Source: Haloactinospora alba (GTDB lineage Bacteria > Actinomycetota > Actinomycetes > Streptosporangiales > Streptosporangiaceae). From it: a stretch of 64,000 bases of DNA. A program made the position numbers and the translations under genes. Shown here one piece after another: positions 17,464 to 28,810 of this stretch (position 1 is its first letter; every line of letters starts with the position of its first letter). The stretch spans positions 1,349,501 through 1,413,500 of the forward strand of contig NZ_VFQC01000001.1 of the NCBI RefSeq assembly GCF_006717075.1, read 5' to 3'. A model generated the notes under the pieces. That model was given only the letters and a program-made list of their open reading frames with translations, did no database searches and was not told the DNA's origin.

Positions 17464-17635
17464 GAGGCCGGTACCGTCACCGCGTGTCCTTCGGGCCCAC
17501 CGGACGGGTGGGCTCCGGGAACGGCGTGTGTGTACGGTTGGTGATGTCGCGTGATGAACCATCGGGAACGTGGAGTACACGGCATTCCGGCCAAGCTAGT
17601 ACGAACCCGGAAACCACAGCCCGCGTTCGCGCTCG

Positions 17636-17678
17636 ATTGGCGTAGACACGCCATCAGGGTCGTGGTCAATTGGCGTAG
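17636..17678 (+). repeat. Paired direct repeat ATTGGCGTAG in the whiA leader
   Basis: ATTGGCGTAG occurs at 17636-17645 and again at 17669-17678, exactly 33 bp apart, about three helical turns on the same DNA face. The first copy also starts a small hairpin GGCGT-AGAC-ACGCC. The pair stands 78 bp before whiA and may be a regulator binding site. Confidence 0.4.
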
Positions 17679-17755
17679 GGCCAGTAGTCTGCGGCCTAAG
17701 GGGCGTGCGGTCAGCACGCTTCGCGGCAGTCAGTTCCAGGGGGAGGACCGCACCA

Positions 17756-18736
17756 ATGGCGATGACCGGCGTGGTGAAGGACGAGTTGAGCCGGCTGTCC
17801 GTTCTCAAGCCATGCTGCCGGAAAGCCGAGGTCTCGACGATCCTGCGCTTCACCGGTGGCCTGCACCTCGTGGGCGGACGCATCGTGATCGAGGCCGAAC
17901 TCGACACGGGCGCGGCAGCGCGACGGCTGCGCAAGGACATCTTCGAGGTCTTCGGTCACGACTCGGAGGTGGTTGTTCTCTCCCCCAGTGGGCTGCGTAA
18001 GGGAAACCGCTACGTCGTGCGCGTGATCAAGGACGGCGAGAGTCTCGCCCGCCAGACCGGCCTGATCGACAACAACGGCCGGCCCGTGCGCGGGTTGCCG
18101 CGGCATGTCGTCGTGGGCGGGACCTGTGACGCCAAGGCGGCGTGGCGCGGTGCCTTCATCTCGCACGGATCGCTGACCGAGCCCGGACGCTCCATGTCGC
18201 TGGAGGTGACGTGTCCCGGTCCGGAAGCTGCGCTTGCCCTGGTGGGGGCGGCACGCAGGATCAAGGTGCACGCCAAGGCCCGTGAGGTGCGTGGTGTTGA
18301 CCGTGTGGTCGTGCGCGACGGCGACTCCATCGGAGCGATGCTCACCATGCTCGGTGCCCACCAGAGCGTTCTGACCTGGGAGGAACGCAGGATGCGCCGG
18401 GAGGTCCGGGCTACCGCCAACCGGCTGGCGAACTTCGACGACGCCAACCTGCGGCGCAGCGCGCGGGCTGCGGTCGCCGCCGGGGCCAGGGTGGAACGCG
18501 CACTGGAGATCCTGGGGGACGAGGCACCGGAGCACCTGGTTGCGGCTGGCAGGTTGCGGCTGGCGAACAAGCAGGCGTCGCTGGAGGAGCTCGGTCAGCT
18601 TTCGACCCCGCCGTTGACGAAGGACGCCATCGCGGGCCGGATACGGCGGTTGTTGGCCATGGCTGACAAGCGTGCCGGTGACCTGGGGATCGACGGCACC
18701 GACGCCAACCTGACGCCGGACATGATGGTCCCCTGA
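17756..18736 (+). CDS. whiA: DNA-binding protein WhiA (sporulation regulator)
   Basis: A 326-residue transcription factor needed for sporulation septation in Streptomyces and present across Gram-positive bacteria. The N-terminal half is a degenerate LAGLIDADG homing-endonuclease fold (about residues 1-210), with [13 protein letters not shown] near residue 16 and [20 protein letters not shown] near 124. The C-terminal half is a helix-turn-helix (about 240-310, [20 protein letters not shown] near 278). ATG 17756 has GGAGG 10 bp upstream. Length matches the family. Confidence 0.95.
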   Translation: MAMTGVVKDELSRLSVLKPCCRKAEVSTILRFTGGLHLVGGRIVIEAELDTGAAARRLRKDIFEVFGHDSEVVVLSPSGLRKGNRYVVRVIKDGESLARQTGLIDNNGRPVRGLPRHVVVGGTCDAKAAWRGAFISHGSLTEPGRSMSLEVTCPGPEAALALVGAARRIKVHAKAREVRGVDRVVVRDGDSIGAMLTMLGAHQSVLTWEERRMRREVRATANRLANFDDANLRRSARAAVAAGARVERALEILGDEAPEHLVAAGRLRLANKQASLEELGQLSTPPLTKDAIAGRIRRLLAMADKRAGDLGIDGTDANLTPDMMVP

Positions 18737-18862
18737 CACCCCCGCGGACGGTGTGGTCCGGAAACGGGGGACCGTTCGACGGGCCCCTCCCACAGCCACG
18801 GCACCACCAGGGCGGATGTTGGGTTTTGTGACCCGCGGAGGAACGCGGATAACTTCCTCGAA

Positions 18863-18874
18863 TGGTATAGACCT
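18863..18874 (+). promoter_or_regulatory. DasR/GntR-like site upstream of gap
   Basis: TGGTATAGACCT resembles the DasR-responsive element core TGGTCTAGACCA known from Streptomyces, differing at two positions. It lies about 190 bp before gap in a 330-bp gene-free leader (18737-19066). A link between amino-sugar signalling and lower glycolysis would be plausible but is inference. Confidence 0.35.
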
Positions 18875-19060
18875 TTGACGGTGCATGCTGCCACGATGGG
18901 CGGGTTCCCGGGGTGCGATCCGCGCAACCAGGGTGGATACGGTTCGTCTCTCGTACTCGGATAGGCTCGGCACCGCACCCCCGGGCGCGCATTCCTGCGG
19001 ATCCGGCGCGCGCAGCGCTGGGGAAGCGTGAACGAACACATGCGACACGTGAGGAGATAG

Positions 19061-20071
<1,011 letters not shown>

Positions 20072-20173
20072 TCCGGCTTTCCCCACCGGGACTCGGGAGG
20101 CGGTAGAGCAGCGCGCGCCGAACCGCCTCCCGGCCCCTAGCCACCTGATCGACTCTCGCCAAAGGAGAACAGT

Positions 20174-21361
<1,188 letters not shown>

Positions 21362-21437
21362 GGCCGCGCCGGTGACCCGCATCACCCGACGTGGCCAGAA
21401 CTTCCGGAACAATCGGCGTTGAGGACGAACGACACCA

Positions 21438-22223
21438 ATGGCATCCACCAACCGCACACCGCTCATCGCGGGCAACTGGAAACTGAATAACAACCACCTC
21501 GAAGCCATCGCGCTGGTGCAGAAGCTGGCATTCGCGCTCACCGACGCCGACTACGACGCGGCCGAGGTCGTCGTGCTCCCTCCCTTCACCAGCCTGCGCA
21601 GCGTGCAGACTCTGGTCGACGGGGACAAGCTCAGGCTCGGCTACGGTGCCCAGGACATATCCGAGCACGAGCACGGTGCCTACACCGGCGAGGTGTCCGG
21701 TTCCATGCTGGCCAAGCTCGGCTGCAGTTACGCGCTGGCCGGCCATTCCGAACGGCGCCAGTACCACGGTGAGAGCGACGCCGTCGTCAACGGAAAGGTG
21801 AAGGCGGCCTTCGCCAACGAACTCACCCCGATCCTGTGCCTGGGTGAGGGCCAGGAGGTGCGCAAAGCCGGTAACCAGGTGGCCCATACCGTCGCCCAGC
21901 TCGAGGCTGCTCTCGCCGAGGTCTCCTCGGAGCAGGCGGCCCGGTTGGTGGTTGCCTACGAGCCGGTCTGGGCGATCGGCACCGGAGAGGTCGCGACCCC
22001 CGAGGACGCCCAGGAAGTGTGCGCCGCCCTGCGGCAGCGCCTCAGCGAGGTTTACTCCGCTGAGGTGTCCCAGCAGGTCCGGATTCTGTACGGCGGTTCG
22101 GTGAAAGCCGACAACATTGCCGGGATAATGGAACAGGACGATGTTGACGGGGCTCTCGTCGGCGGTGCGAGTATCAAACCCGACGAGTTCGTCGCACTGG
22201 CTCGTCTCGGCCGGGAAGGCTGA
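21438..22223 (+). CDS. tpiA: Triose-phosphate isomerase
   Basis: A 261-residue TIM-barrel enzyme interconverting dihydroxyacetone phosphate and glyceraldehyde 3-phosphate. Visible are the substrate Asn-Lys in AGNWKLNNN near residue 10, catalytic His in [10 protein letters not shown] near 101, catalytic Glu in [11 protein letters not shown] near 175, and the phosphate loop [10 protein letters not shown] near 218. ATG 21438 is 76 bp after pgk. A strong terminator hairpin begins 49 bp after its stop. Confidence 0.97.
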   Translation: MASTNRTPLIAGNWKLNNNHLEAIALVQKLAFALTDADYDAAEVVVLPPFTSLRSVQTLVDGDKLRLGYGAQDISEHEHGAYTGEVSGSMLAKLGCSYALAGHSERRQYHGESDAVVNGKVKAAFANELTPILCLGEGQEVRKAGNQVAHTVAQLEAALAEVSSEQAARLVVAYEPVWAIGTGEVATPEDAQEVCAALRQRLSEVYSAEVSQQVRILYGGSVKADNIAGIMEQDDVDGALVGGASIKPDEFVALARLGREG

Positions 22224-22272
22224 CATCACCGGACGGTTCCCGGACCGCACCGGGTCTTCGTTCGACTGGCGA

Positions 22273-22304
22273 CAGGGTGGGCGCGGTGCTCGGCGCCCAC
22301 CCTG
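22273..22304 (+). terminator. Terminator after gap-pgk-tpiA
   Basis: CAGGGTGGGCGC (22273-22284) pairs perfectly with GCGCCCACCCTG (22293-22304) across an 8-nt loop. It starts 49 bp after tpiA and lacks a U tract. Confidence 0.8.
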
Positions 22305-22722
22305 CGCGTGTGTGGGAACCCGTGGGTCGTTTCCGCGGTGGGCACGGGCTGGATGGGGCAGCGCGCCGGCAGGGATAGAATGCGTGGACGGTTTCCCGTG
22401 CGGCGGGTGCCGCGGTTCGCGCGCGTGGGTTCCGGTGCGGTGGTCCGAGAGGTGGGAGACGGGGGCGTCCCCGTGGCCGTCCCGTTCTTTCCCGCCCGGA
22501 CGGTCCGAGCGCGAGGGAAGGTGCCCGAGCGTGTGGCTTTCTTCCGGGGCGCGGAGGAAGCCAACGCGGTGAATGTGTGCCACCATGGCACGCGTTAGAA
22601 TCGGGAACTGTCCCTGGGTCCCGTCGCCGTTGAGTTTGAGGAACGCATGGTCTCGGCTCCGGCAGCGGATCTGGTATCGAGGTTGTCAATGCCCCTTGTC
22701 GGGGTGAGTTACGGGTGAGCGT
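22305..22722 (+). promoter_or_regulatory. secG leader with dyad next to a -10 box
   Basis: About 420 bp without a gene. Near its end GTGCCA-CCA-TGGCAC (22577-22591) is a perfect dyad placed just before TAGAAT (22596-22601), a good -10 hexamer. The dyad covers the -35 area, so a repressor site for secG is plausible. The rest is featureless GC-rich DNA. Confidence 0.4.
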
Positions 22723-22959
22723 GTGATCCTCGGTCTTTCCATTTTCGTGATGGTCTGCAGTGTGCTGCTGATCCTGATGGTGCTTCTGCACAAGGGCAAG
22801 GGCGGCGGCCTTTCCGACCTGTTCGGTGGCGGTGTGACCTCGTCGCTGGGTGGTTCCTCAGTGGTGGAACGCAACCTCGACCGTCTTACGGTCGCTACCG
22901 CGATCGTGTGGATCGTGTGCGTGGTCGCGCTCGGACTGCTGATCAACCAGGGAGCCTAG
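22723..22959 (+). CDS. secG: Preprotein translocase subunit SecG
   Basis: A 78-residue inner-membrane subunit of the Sec translocon. Two membrane helices (about residues 2-21 and 54-74) flank the conserved cytoplasmic loop LLHKGKGGGLSDLFGGG. Length and the GGLS-FGG motif are diagnostic of the family. GTG 22723 was chosen since it opens the first helix. It follows gap-pgk-tpiA as in most actinobacteria. Confidence 0.95.
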   Translation: MILGLSIFVMVCSVLLILMVLLHKGKGGGLSDLFGGGVTSSLGGSSVVERNLDRLTVATAIVWIVCVVALGLLINQGA

Positions 22960-23080
22960 CTCCGGTTTCCCTCCTGTCGGCCGGACTCCGGGTGCGAGAC
23001 CGGAGTCGTGGCCGTGTGTCGCGTCCAGTGCGTGTTGGGTGTTCCCCATACAGGGGCCTGTCCGTACAGAGGAGTTTGTC

Positions 23081-23455
23081 GTGGGTAGTGGTAGTTCGAT
23101 TCGAGGCAGCCGTATCGGTGCGGGGCCGATGGGTGAGGTCGAACGAGGTGAGGCCGCGCCACGGATCAGGGTCCCGTTCTACTGCGCCAACAAACACGAG
23201 GTCGTGCCCAGTTTCGCGGACGAGGCCGCTGTCCCCGAGGAGTGGGACTGTCCACGCTGCGGTTTCCCCGCGGGCAAGGACCCGCAGAACCCTCCGGAAG
23301 CTCCCCGCACCGAGCCGTACAAGACCCACCTGGCCTACGTGAAGGAGCGCCGCAGCGAGGAGGAGGGCCAGCGCATTCTCGACGAGGCACTGGAGAAGCT
23401 GCGGGCGACCCGTGCCGAGGTGGAAGCGCACATGGAAGCCAACGGCTCGGAGTAG
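23081..23455 (+). CDS. rbpA: RNA polymerase-binding protein RbpA
   Basis: A 124-residue actinobacterial transcription activator that binds the principal sigma factor and stabilises open complexes. The order is a disordered N-tail (GSSIRGSRIGAG), a zinc-ribbon-like core with VPFYCANKHEVVPSF and WDCPRCGFPAGKDP, a basic linker, and the sigma-interacting helix KTHLAYVKERRSEEEGQRIL. GTG 23081 has AGAGGAG 7 bp upstream. The frame is open further but without conserved sequence. Confidence 0.95.
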   Translation: MGSGSSIRGSRIGAGPMGEVERGEAAPRIRVPFYCANKHEVVPSFADEAAVPEEWDCPRCGFPAGKDPQNPPEAPRTEPYKTHLAYVKERRSEEEGQRILDEALEKLRATRAEVEAHMEANGSE

Positions 23456-23513
23456 GAAACGGTGTCCCGTTTCTCCGGACACGCAGCCGTTGTTCCCGTT
23501 GCTCCTCCTGCGT

Positions 23514-24200
23514 TCACACGGCGTGTAGCGCGCGGTTGACGGCTGCTGTATAAGCGTAAAATTCTGCCGTGCGGTTTTCCGGGCTCTCGATCGTGCTGCG
23601 TTCCAGATTCGCGCCAGCGAAGAACCGCCTGCGCTGACCTTCGGTGATCTCCAGCTGTACTCCGCGGCCGCGCCGGTTCCGGTTGGCGATGTTGCGTGGG
23701 TTCGTCCCGGCCAGGTGCCGGGGGACGTGGGTGGCCACGGCGAATCCGGCGGAGCGGAGTTCGTGGGCGATCCTGTCCGCCAGGACCGTGTCGCGGCCGC
23801 CGACGAAGGTTCGGACACCGGGCTCGATCGTTCCGTGCCAGGCGACGATCCGTTCCACACTGGCGGCCAGTTCACTCCCCTGCGGTTCGTCGAACCGGAC
23901 AGAGGTGATGTGCATGTCCTCGTTGCCTCCGGGTTTGATCGCCTCGAAGGCGTAGTAGGCCCACTCGCCCGTCGCGGCCGCGTGGTCGGCGAGCTGGCTT
24001 GTCGGTGGTTCGAACATTCCACCGTGGATCGCGATGTGTGCCGCTGTGGTGCGCTGCGGAACACGCCGGAGCCGACGGTAGTCCACGCCTTCCGTCTCGT
24101 GCGTGGCGAGTTCCGCGTAGTCGCGGTACCTGTCCACCACCCGACGGGTGTGGACACGGGACGGTGCGGCTACGTCCGAGGACGGGGCCGGTTCGTACAT
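23514..24200 (-). CDS. Poly-gamma-glutamate hydrolase-like protein (PghP/YmaC/YjqB family)
   Basis: A 228-residue protein resembling phage poly-gamma-glutamate hydrolases and their chromosomal relatives. Zinc-enzyme-like motifs are visible: IAIHGGMFEPPTSQLADHAA near residue 60, MHITSVRFDEP near 95, FVGGRD near 132, and HVPRHLAGTNPRNIANRN near 156. Known members cut gamma-linked glutamate polymers, but many host homologues are untested. ATG 24200 was chosen because GGGAG lies 6 bp upstream. No signal peptide is evident. It converges with rbpA and begins the accessory block. There is no capsule (cap/pgs) synthesis gene nearby. Confidence 0.75.
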   Translation of the reverse strand: MYEPAPSSDVAAPSRVHTRRVVDRYRDYAELATHETEGVDYRRLRRVPQRTTAAHIAIHGGMFEPPTSQLADHAAATGEWAYYAFEAIKPGGNEDMHITSVRFDEPQGSELAASVERIVAWHGTIEPGVRTFVGGRDTVLADRIAHELRSAGFAVATHVPRHLAGTNPRNIANRNRRGRGVQLEITEGQRRRFFAGANLERSTIESPENRTAEFYAYTAAVNRALHAV

Positions 24201-24429
24201 GGGAACTCCCGGAAGGGATCGCTGGTCCTCCGTGCGCCGGCGACACCGTACGGAGTCGTCGCTCCTTCGAGTCTTTCCAGGACACGGCTTCGTCATTCAG
24301 GGAGAACAGCCAAGGTCCCTCCCGGGAGCACCGGATCACGCCCCGCACGCGCCGCTCCTCGCGCGGAGGGTGCGGGCAGGACGGGTCCCGCTTGCCGCGC
24401 CCGTTCGCGCGAACGTTTCGCGCCACTGG

Positions 24430-25191
24430 TCAGGACGGGCGCCTCCCTCCCAACCTGCGGGTGAGTTCGGCCGCGGTGTCGCGTGCGCGCGCGGCGAGCG
24501 CTCTCGGGGTCACCGGCCGTGCGCTGGGAACCGTCACGCTGATGGCGGCCACCGGAGCACCGTTGTGGTCGAACGCCGCCGCAGCCACCGACGCGAACCC
24601 CTCGGTTACGTGGCTGTCCTCGTAGGAGAACCCCTGGTGCCGTTCGTCACTGAGCAGACTGCGCAACTCGGACGGTGTGGCCGGTCCGCGACCGGTGCGG
24701 TTGGCGAAACTGTCCGCGTCGGGATAGAGGGCCCGGACCTGGGCCCGGGGAAGATGGGACAGCAACGCCCGTCCGGAGGCGGTGAGATGGGCGGGCAGCC
24801 TCACCCCGACCCCGGTGACGAGCGGAGGAGTGTAGCGGGGCTGTTCCTTGAGCAGGTACAGGGTGTCCGAGGCGTGCAGCACTCCCAGGTGCGCTGTCGC
24901 GCCGGTCTGCTCGCTCAACCGTTCCAGCAGTGGGCGGGCGAGGCGTTCCAGCGGTTCGTGCCGCAGGTAGGCGGAACCGATCTCGAAAGCCGCCACGCCG
25001 AGCCCCCAACGGCGCTCCTCGGGAAGGTGCGTCACGAACCCTTCCTCCGCCATGACCTCCAGTAACTGGTACACGCTGGAGCGGGGAAGGCCCAACTCCG
25101 CGGCGATGACGGCTGCGGAGACGGGTCCCGGACGTGTCGCGAGGAACCGCAACACCCGCAGCGTTCGGCCGGCCGCCGGAACCCGGGTCAT
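24430..25191 (-). CDS. IclR-family transcriptional regulator, probably of the hut operon
   Basis: A 253-residue regulator. A winged helix-turn-helix occupies residues 5-65 (AAELGLPRSSVYQLLEVMA), followed by the IclR effector domain with GATAHLGVL, ASGRALLSHLP and the C-terminal AISVTVPS. It is transcribed divergently from hutH with 274 bp between the genes, so it probably controls histidine utilisation in response to a pathway intermediate; this is inference from position. Start ATG 25191 was selected because the helix-turn-helix begins about 10 residues later. Confidence 0.9.
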   Translation of the reverse strand: MTRVPAAGRTLRVLRFLATRPGPVSAAVIAAELGLPRSSVYQLLEVMAEEGFVTHLPEERRWGLGVAAFEIGSAYLRHEPLERLARPLLERLSEQTGATAHLGVLHASDTLYLLKEQPRYTPPLVTGVGVRLPAHLTASGRALLSHLPRAQVRALYPDADSFANRTGRGPATPSELRSLLSDERHQGFSYEDSHVTEGFASVAAAAFDHNGAPVAAISVTVPSARPVTPRALAARARDTAAELTRRLGGRRPS

Positions 25192-25229
25192 ACGGCCCCC
25201 GGAGCCGACGACACGATTCCTGTCGACCC

Positions 25230-25249
25230 GTGCGGTGCCGTGACCGCAC
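25230..25249 (+). promoter_or_regulatory. Candidate operator between iclR-type gene and hutH
   Basis: GTGCGGT (25230-25236) and ACCGCAC (25243-25249) form a 7-bp dyad with a 6-bp spacer. A second short dyad, GCGGG-AA-CCCGC (25258-25269), follows. Both are 40-80 bp from the regulator's start codon, a usual place for autoregulation. Confidence 0.4.
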
Positions 25250-25465
25250 CTCGCGTTGCGGGAACCCGCATGACAACCGCCCCACCAGTCCGGTCCCGGG
25301 TAACCGGACGTTCGTCGTACACCACGCGCGGTGCTGTGGGACAACACCGTCTCCGCGGGGAGCGGGACATCTCCGCTTCCGTTCCGGGAGGCAGTGTATG
25401 AGAACTCAGACAGAATGTGCCCGTCAGAGGTCGCGTGCCGGGAGGAAACGGCGTGCAATGGGAAC

Positions 25466-27010
25466 ATGACCATCCCGCGCGACGTTCTGCTCGGCAACGG
25501 GCAGCTGACCCCTGACGACGTGATCGCTGTGGCGCGACACGGCGCGCACGTGCGCCTGACCGAGAGCACCCGGGCTGCGGTACGCAGCGGACGTAACCGC
25601 GTCGAGGAGCTGGCAGCCACCGAGGACCCCACCTACGGGGTCAGCACCGGTTTCGGTGCGCTCGCCACGCGCCACATCGAACCCGACCTGCGTGCCCAGC
25701 TGCAACGTTCCCTCGTTCGTTCACACGCAGCCGGAACCGGAACCGAGGTCGACCGGGAGACGGTACGGGCCCTGATGTTCCTGCGGCTGCGCACCCTGGC
25801 CTCCGGAAACACCGGTTCCCGCCCCGAGACCGTCGACGCGCTCGCCGGGATGCTCAACGCGGGGATCACACCGGTTGTCTACGAACACGGCAGCCTCGGG
25901 TGTTCGGGAGACCTGGCGCCGCTCGCGCACATAGCCCTCGCGCTGACAGGGGAGGGGGAGGCCCGTGACGCGCACGGAGCGAGGGTCGACCCGGCCAGCG
26001 CCCTTCGGGAAGCCGGGCTGGGCCCCGTCGAACTGGGGGCCAAGGAGGGACTCGCCCTGATCAACGGGACGGACGGGATGCTCGGCATGCTGCTGCTGGC
26101 CTGTCGGGACCTCACCCGTCTGTTGCGTACCGCGGACATAACGGCCGCCATGAGCGTCGAGGCGTTGTTGGGGACGGACCGCGTGTTCGCCGCCGACCTC
26201 CACGAGCTGCGTCCGCACCCGGGGCAGGCGGCAGCGGCGGCCAACATGCGCCGTGTTCTCGCCGGGTCGGGAATCATGGCGTCCCACCGCGGGCCGGAGT
26301 GCTCCCGGGTCCAGGACGCCTATTCCCTGCGCTGCGCCCCTCAGGTCGCCGGGGCCGCGCGGGACACGCTGAACCATGCCGAGACCGTCGCGGCCCGGGA
26401 GCTCGCGTCGGTCATCGACAACCCGGTGATACTCGACGACGGAAGCGTGGAGTCCAACGGCAACTTCCACGGCGCTCCGCTCGGCTACGTCCTGGACTTC
26501 CTGGCGGTGGCGGTCGCGGACGTCGCCGCGGTCGCGGAACGACGCACCGACCGGATGCTGGACGTGGCACGTTCCCACGGCCTTCCCGCCTTCCTCGCCG
26601 ACGACCCCGGTGTCGACTCCGGGCACATGATCGCCCAGTACACCCAGGCCGGTGTCGTCACCGACCTCAAACGCCTGGCCGTCCCGGCCAGCGCCGACTC
26701 CATACCGAGCTCGGCACTGCAGGAGGACCACGTGTCCATGGGATGGTCCGCGGCCCGCAAGCTGCGCCGCGCCCTCGACGGTCTGAACAGCGTGCTCGCC
26801 GTCGAGCTCATCACCGCGGCCCGGGCCCTGGACCTGCGTTCCCCGCTCGAACCAGCTCCCGCGACCGCTGCGGTCCGGGACGCGGTGCGCGAACGCGTCG
26901 CAGGCCCCGGCCCCGACCGCTATCTCGCCCCGGAAATATCCGCAGGGGCCGACCTGGTCGCTGACGGTTCCGTCGTATCCGCCGCCGAGAGCGTGACCAA
27001 GCTTGACTGA
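25466..27010 (+). CDS. hutH: Histidine ammonia-lyase
   Basis: A 514-residue enzyme that deaminates histidine to urocanate, first step of histidine use. The prosthetic MIO group forms from three residues in GSLGCSGDLAPLAHIAL near residue 145. The tripeptide here is Cys-Ser-Gly; the family pattern allows Ala or Cys at the first place. Other marks are YGVSTGFGALA near 53 and NGNFHGAPLGY near 332. ATG 25466 was chosen because it opens the first conserved helix; the frame is open upstream without homology. hutU begins 18 bp later. Confidence 0.95.
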   Translation: MTIPRDVLLGNGQLTPDDVIAVARHGAHVRLTESTRAAVRSGRNRVEELAATEDPTYGVSTGFGALATRHIEPDLRAQLQRSLVRSHAAGTGTEVDRETVRALMFLRLRTLASGNTGSRPETVDALAGMLNAGITPVVYEHGSLGCSGDLAPLAHIALALTGEGEARDAHGARVDPASALREAGLGPVELGAKEGLALINGTDGMLGMLLLACRDLTRLLRTADITAAMSVEALLGTDRVFAADLHELRPHPGQAAAAANMRRVLAGSGIMASHRGPECSRVQDAYSLRCAPQVAGAARDTLNHAETVAARELASVIDNPVILDDGSVESNGNFHGAPLGYVLDFLAVAVADVAAVAERRTDRMLDVARSHGLPAFLADDPGVDSGHMIAQYTQAGVVTDLKRLAVPASADSIPSSALQEDHVSMGWSAARKLRRALDGLNSVLAVELITAARALDLRSPLEPAPATAAVRDAVRERVAGPGPDRYLAPEISAGADLVADGSVVSAAESVTKLD

Positions 27011-27028
27011 GTGGGGAGGCACCAGCCG

Positions 27029-28717
27029 ATGACGGACAGATACCCGCGAGACGGGCGAAGTGCGGTACGGGCGCCGCGGGGGAGCCTGCTGTCCGCCCGG
27101 GGGTGGCAACAGGAGGCCGCGCTGCGGATGCTGCACAACAACCTGGACCCGGAGGTCGCCGAACGCCCGGAGGAACTCGTCGTCTACGGCGGAACCGGCA
27201 AGGCCGCGCGGAACTGGGCCAGCTTCGACCGGATCACCGCGTCGCTGCGGGACCTCGACGGCGACGAGACGCTGCTCGTCCAGTCGGGCAAACCCGTGGG
27301 GATCCTCCGCACCCACGAGTGGGCGCCGCGCGTCCTGCTCGCCAATGCCAACCTCGTGGGCGACTGGGCCACGTGGCCCGAGTTCCGTCGGCTGGACGAG
27401 CTGGGGCTCACCATGTACGGCCAGATGACCGCCGGGTCCTGGATCTACATCGGAACCCAGGGCATCCTGCAGGGAACGTACGAGACCTTCGCCGCGGTGG
27501 CCGCCCGCTACCCGTCCGGTGACCTCGCCGGAACGGTCACGCTCACCGCAGGGCTGGGAGGTATGGGAGGTGCCCAACCGCTCGCTGTCACGATGAACGG
27601 CGGAGTGGCCGTCGTCGTGGAATGCGACCCGGGGCGCATCGAACGGCGCGTGAACCACGGGTACCTCGACACATGGACCGACAGCCTGGACGAGGCGCTG
27701 CGGCGCGCGGAACGGGCGCGTCAGGAACGCGAACCGCTGTCCGTCGGTCTGCTGGGCAACATGGCCGAGGTGCTGCCGCGGCTGCTGCGTCGCGGAGCCC
27801 CGGTCGACATCGTCACGGACCAGACGTCCGCGCACGACCCGCTGTCCTATCTCCCCTCCGGGGTGGCCTTCGACGAATGGCGCACCTACGCCGCCGAACG
27901 GCCCGACGAGTTCGCGCACCGGGCGCGGGAGTCCATGGCCGCGCACGTGGCCGCCATGGTCGGTTTCCGCGACTCCGGCGCCGAGGTGTTCGACTACGGG
28001 AACTCGATCCGCAGCGAGGCCCACGACGCCGGATGCGCGCGGGCTTTCGACATCCCCGGTTTCGTCCCCGCCTACATCCGTCCGATGTTCTGCGCTGGGA
28101 AGGGGCCGTTCCGCTGGACAGCGATGTCGGGGGACCCCGCCGACATCGCCCGGACCGACCAGGCCGTGCTGGACCTGTTCCCGGACAACGAGCGGCTGGC
28201 CCGCTGGATCCGGATGGCGGGCGAGCGGGTCGCTTTCCAGGGGCTGCCGTCCCGGATCTGCTGGCTTGGCCAGGGAGAGCGCTCGGCAGCGGGCCAGCGG
28301 TTCAACGAGATGGTGGCCTCCGGTGAGCTCAGCGCTCCCATAGTCATCGGCCGCGACCATCTCGACACCGGATCGGTGGCCTCTCCCTACCGCGAGACCG
28401 AGGCCATGCGCGACGGTTCCGACGCCATCGCCGACTGGCCGCTACTGAACGCCCTGCTCAACACCGCCTCCGGCGCGTCGTGGGTGTCCCTCCACCACGG
28501 GGGCGGAGTCGGTATGGGGCGCTCCATCCACGCTGGCCAGGTCACCGTCGCTGACGGCACTGACCTGGCCGGGGAGAAACTGGCGCGCGTGCTGGACAAC
28601 GACCCGGCGAGTGGAGTGCTTCGCCATGTGGACGCCGGCTACCCCGAGGCGGAACGGACCGCACGGCGACACGGGCTGCGCGTTCCCATGGACGAGGGTC
28701 TGACGGACACGCCCTGA
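27029..28717 (+). CDS. hutU: Urocanate hydratase
   Basis: A 562-residue NAD+-dependent enzyme turning urocanate into imidazolonepropionate. The start of the conserved region is [22 protein letters not shown]-binding [20 protein letters not shown] is near residue 178; the active-site region includes [13 protein letters not shown] near 265 and [13 protein letters not shown] near 350. ATG 27029 was chosen for GGGGAGG 9 bp upstream. It is the second gene of the hut operon. Confidence 0.95.
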   Translation: MTDRYPRDGRSAVRAPRGSLLSARGWQQEAALRMLHNNLDPEVAERPEELVVYGGTGKAARNWASFDRITASLRDLDGDETLLVQSGKPVGILRTHEWAPRVLLANANLVGDWATWPEFRRLDELGLTMYGQMTAGSWIYIGTQGILQGTYETFAAVAARYPSGDLAGTVTLTAGLGGMGGAQPLAVTMNGGVAVVVECDPGRIERRVNHGYLDTWTDSLDEALRRAERARQEREPLSVGLLGNMAEVLPRLLRRGAPVDIVTDQTSAHDPLSYLPSGVAFDEWRTYAAERPDEFAHRARESMAAHVAAMVGFRDSGAEVFDYGNSIRSEAHDAGCARAFDIPGFVPAYIRPMFCAGKGPFRWTAMSGDPADIARTDQAVLDLFPDNERLARWIRMAGERVAFQGLPSRICWLGQGERSAAGQRFNEMVASGELSAPIVIGRDHLDTGSVASPYRETEAMRDGSDAIADWPLLNALLNTASGASWVSLHHGGGVGMGRSIHAGQVTVADGTDLAGEKLARVLDNDPASGVLRHVDAGYPEAERTARRHGLRVPMDEGLTDTP

Positions 28718-28810
28718 GAAGACGCGGGGAAACCCGCGGCAGCGTCTATCGTCGCGCACGAACGCCCGGACACGGTAGACAACGGACCCACGACAGCGAG
28801 TGAGGGCGAA

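Noticed and set aside
25896-25910. HutH Cys-Ser-Gly in place of Ala-Ser-Gly as a broken active site
   Set aside because: The family pattern for MIO enzymes allows Ala or Cys at that position and the surrounding residues are intact.
25721-28360. Long minus-strand frame opposite hutH-hutU
   Set aside because: Antisense to two enzymes with complete catalytic motifs; no ribosome site or domain.
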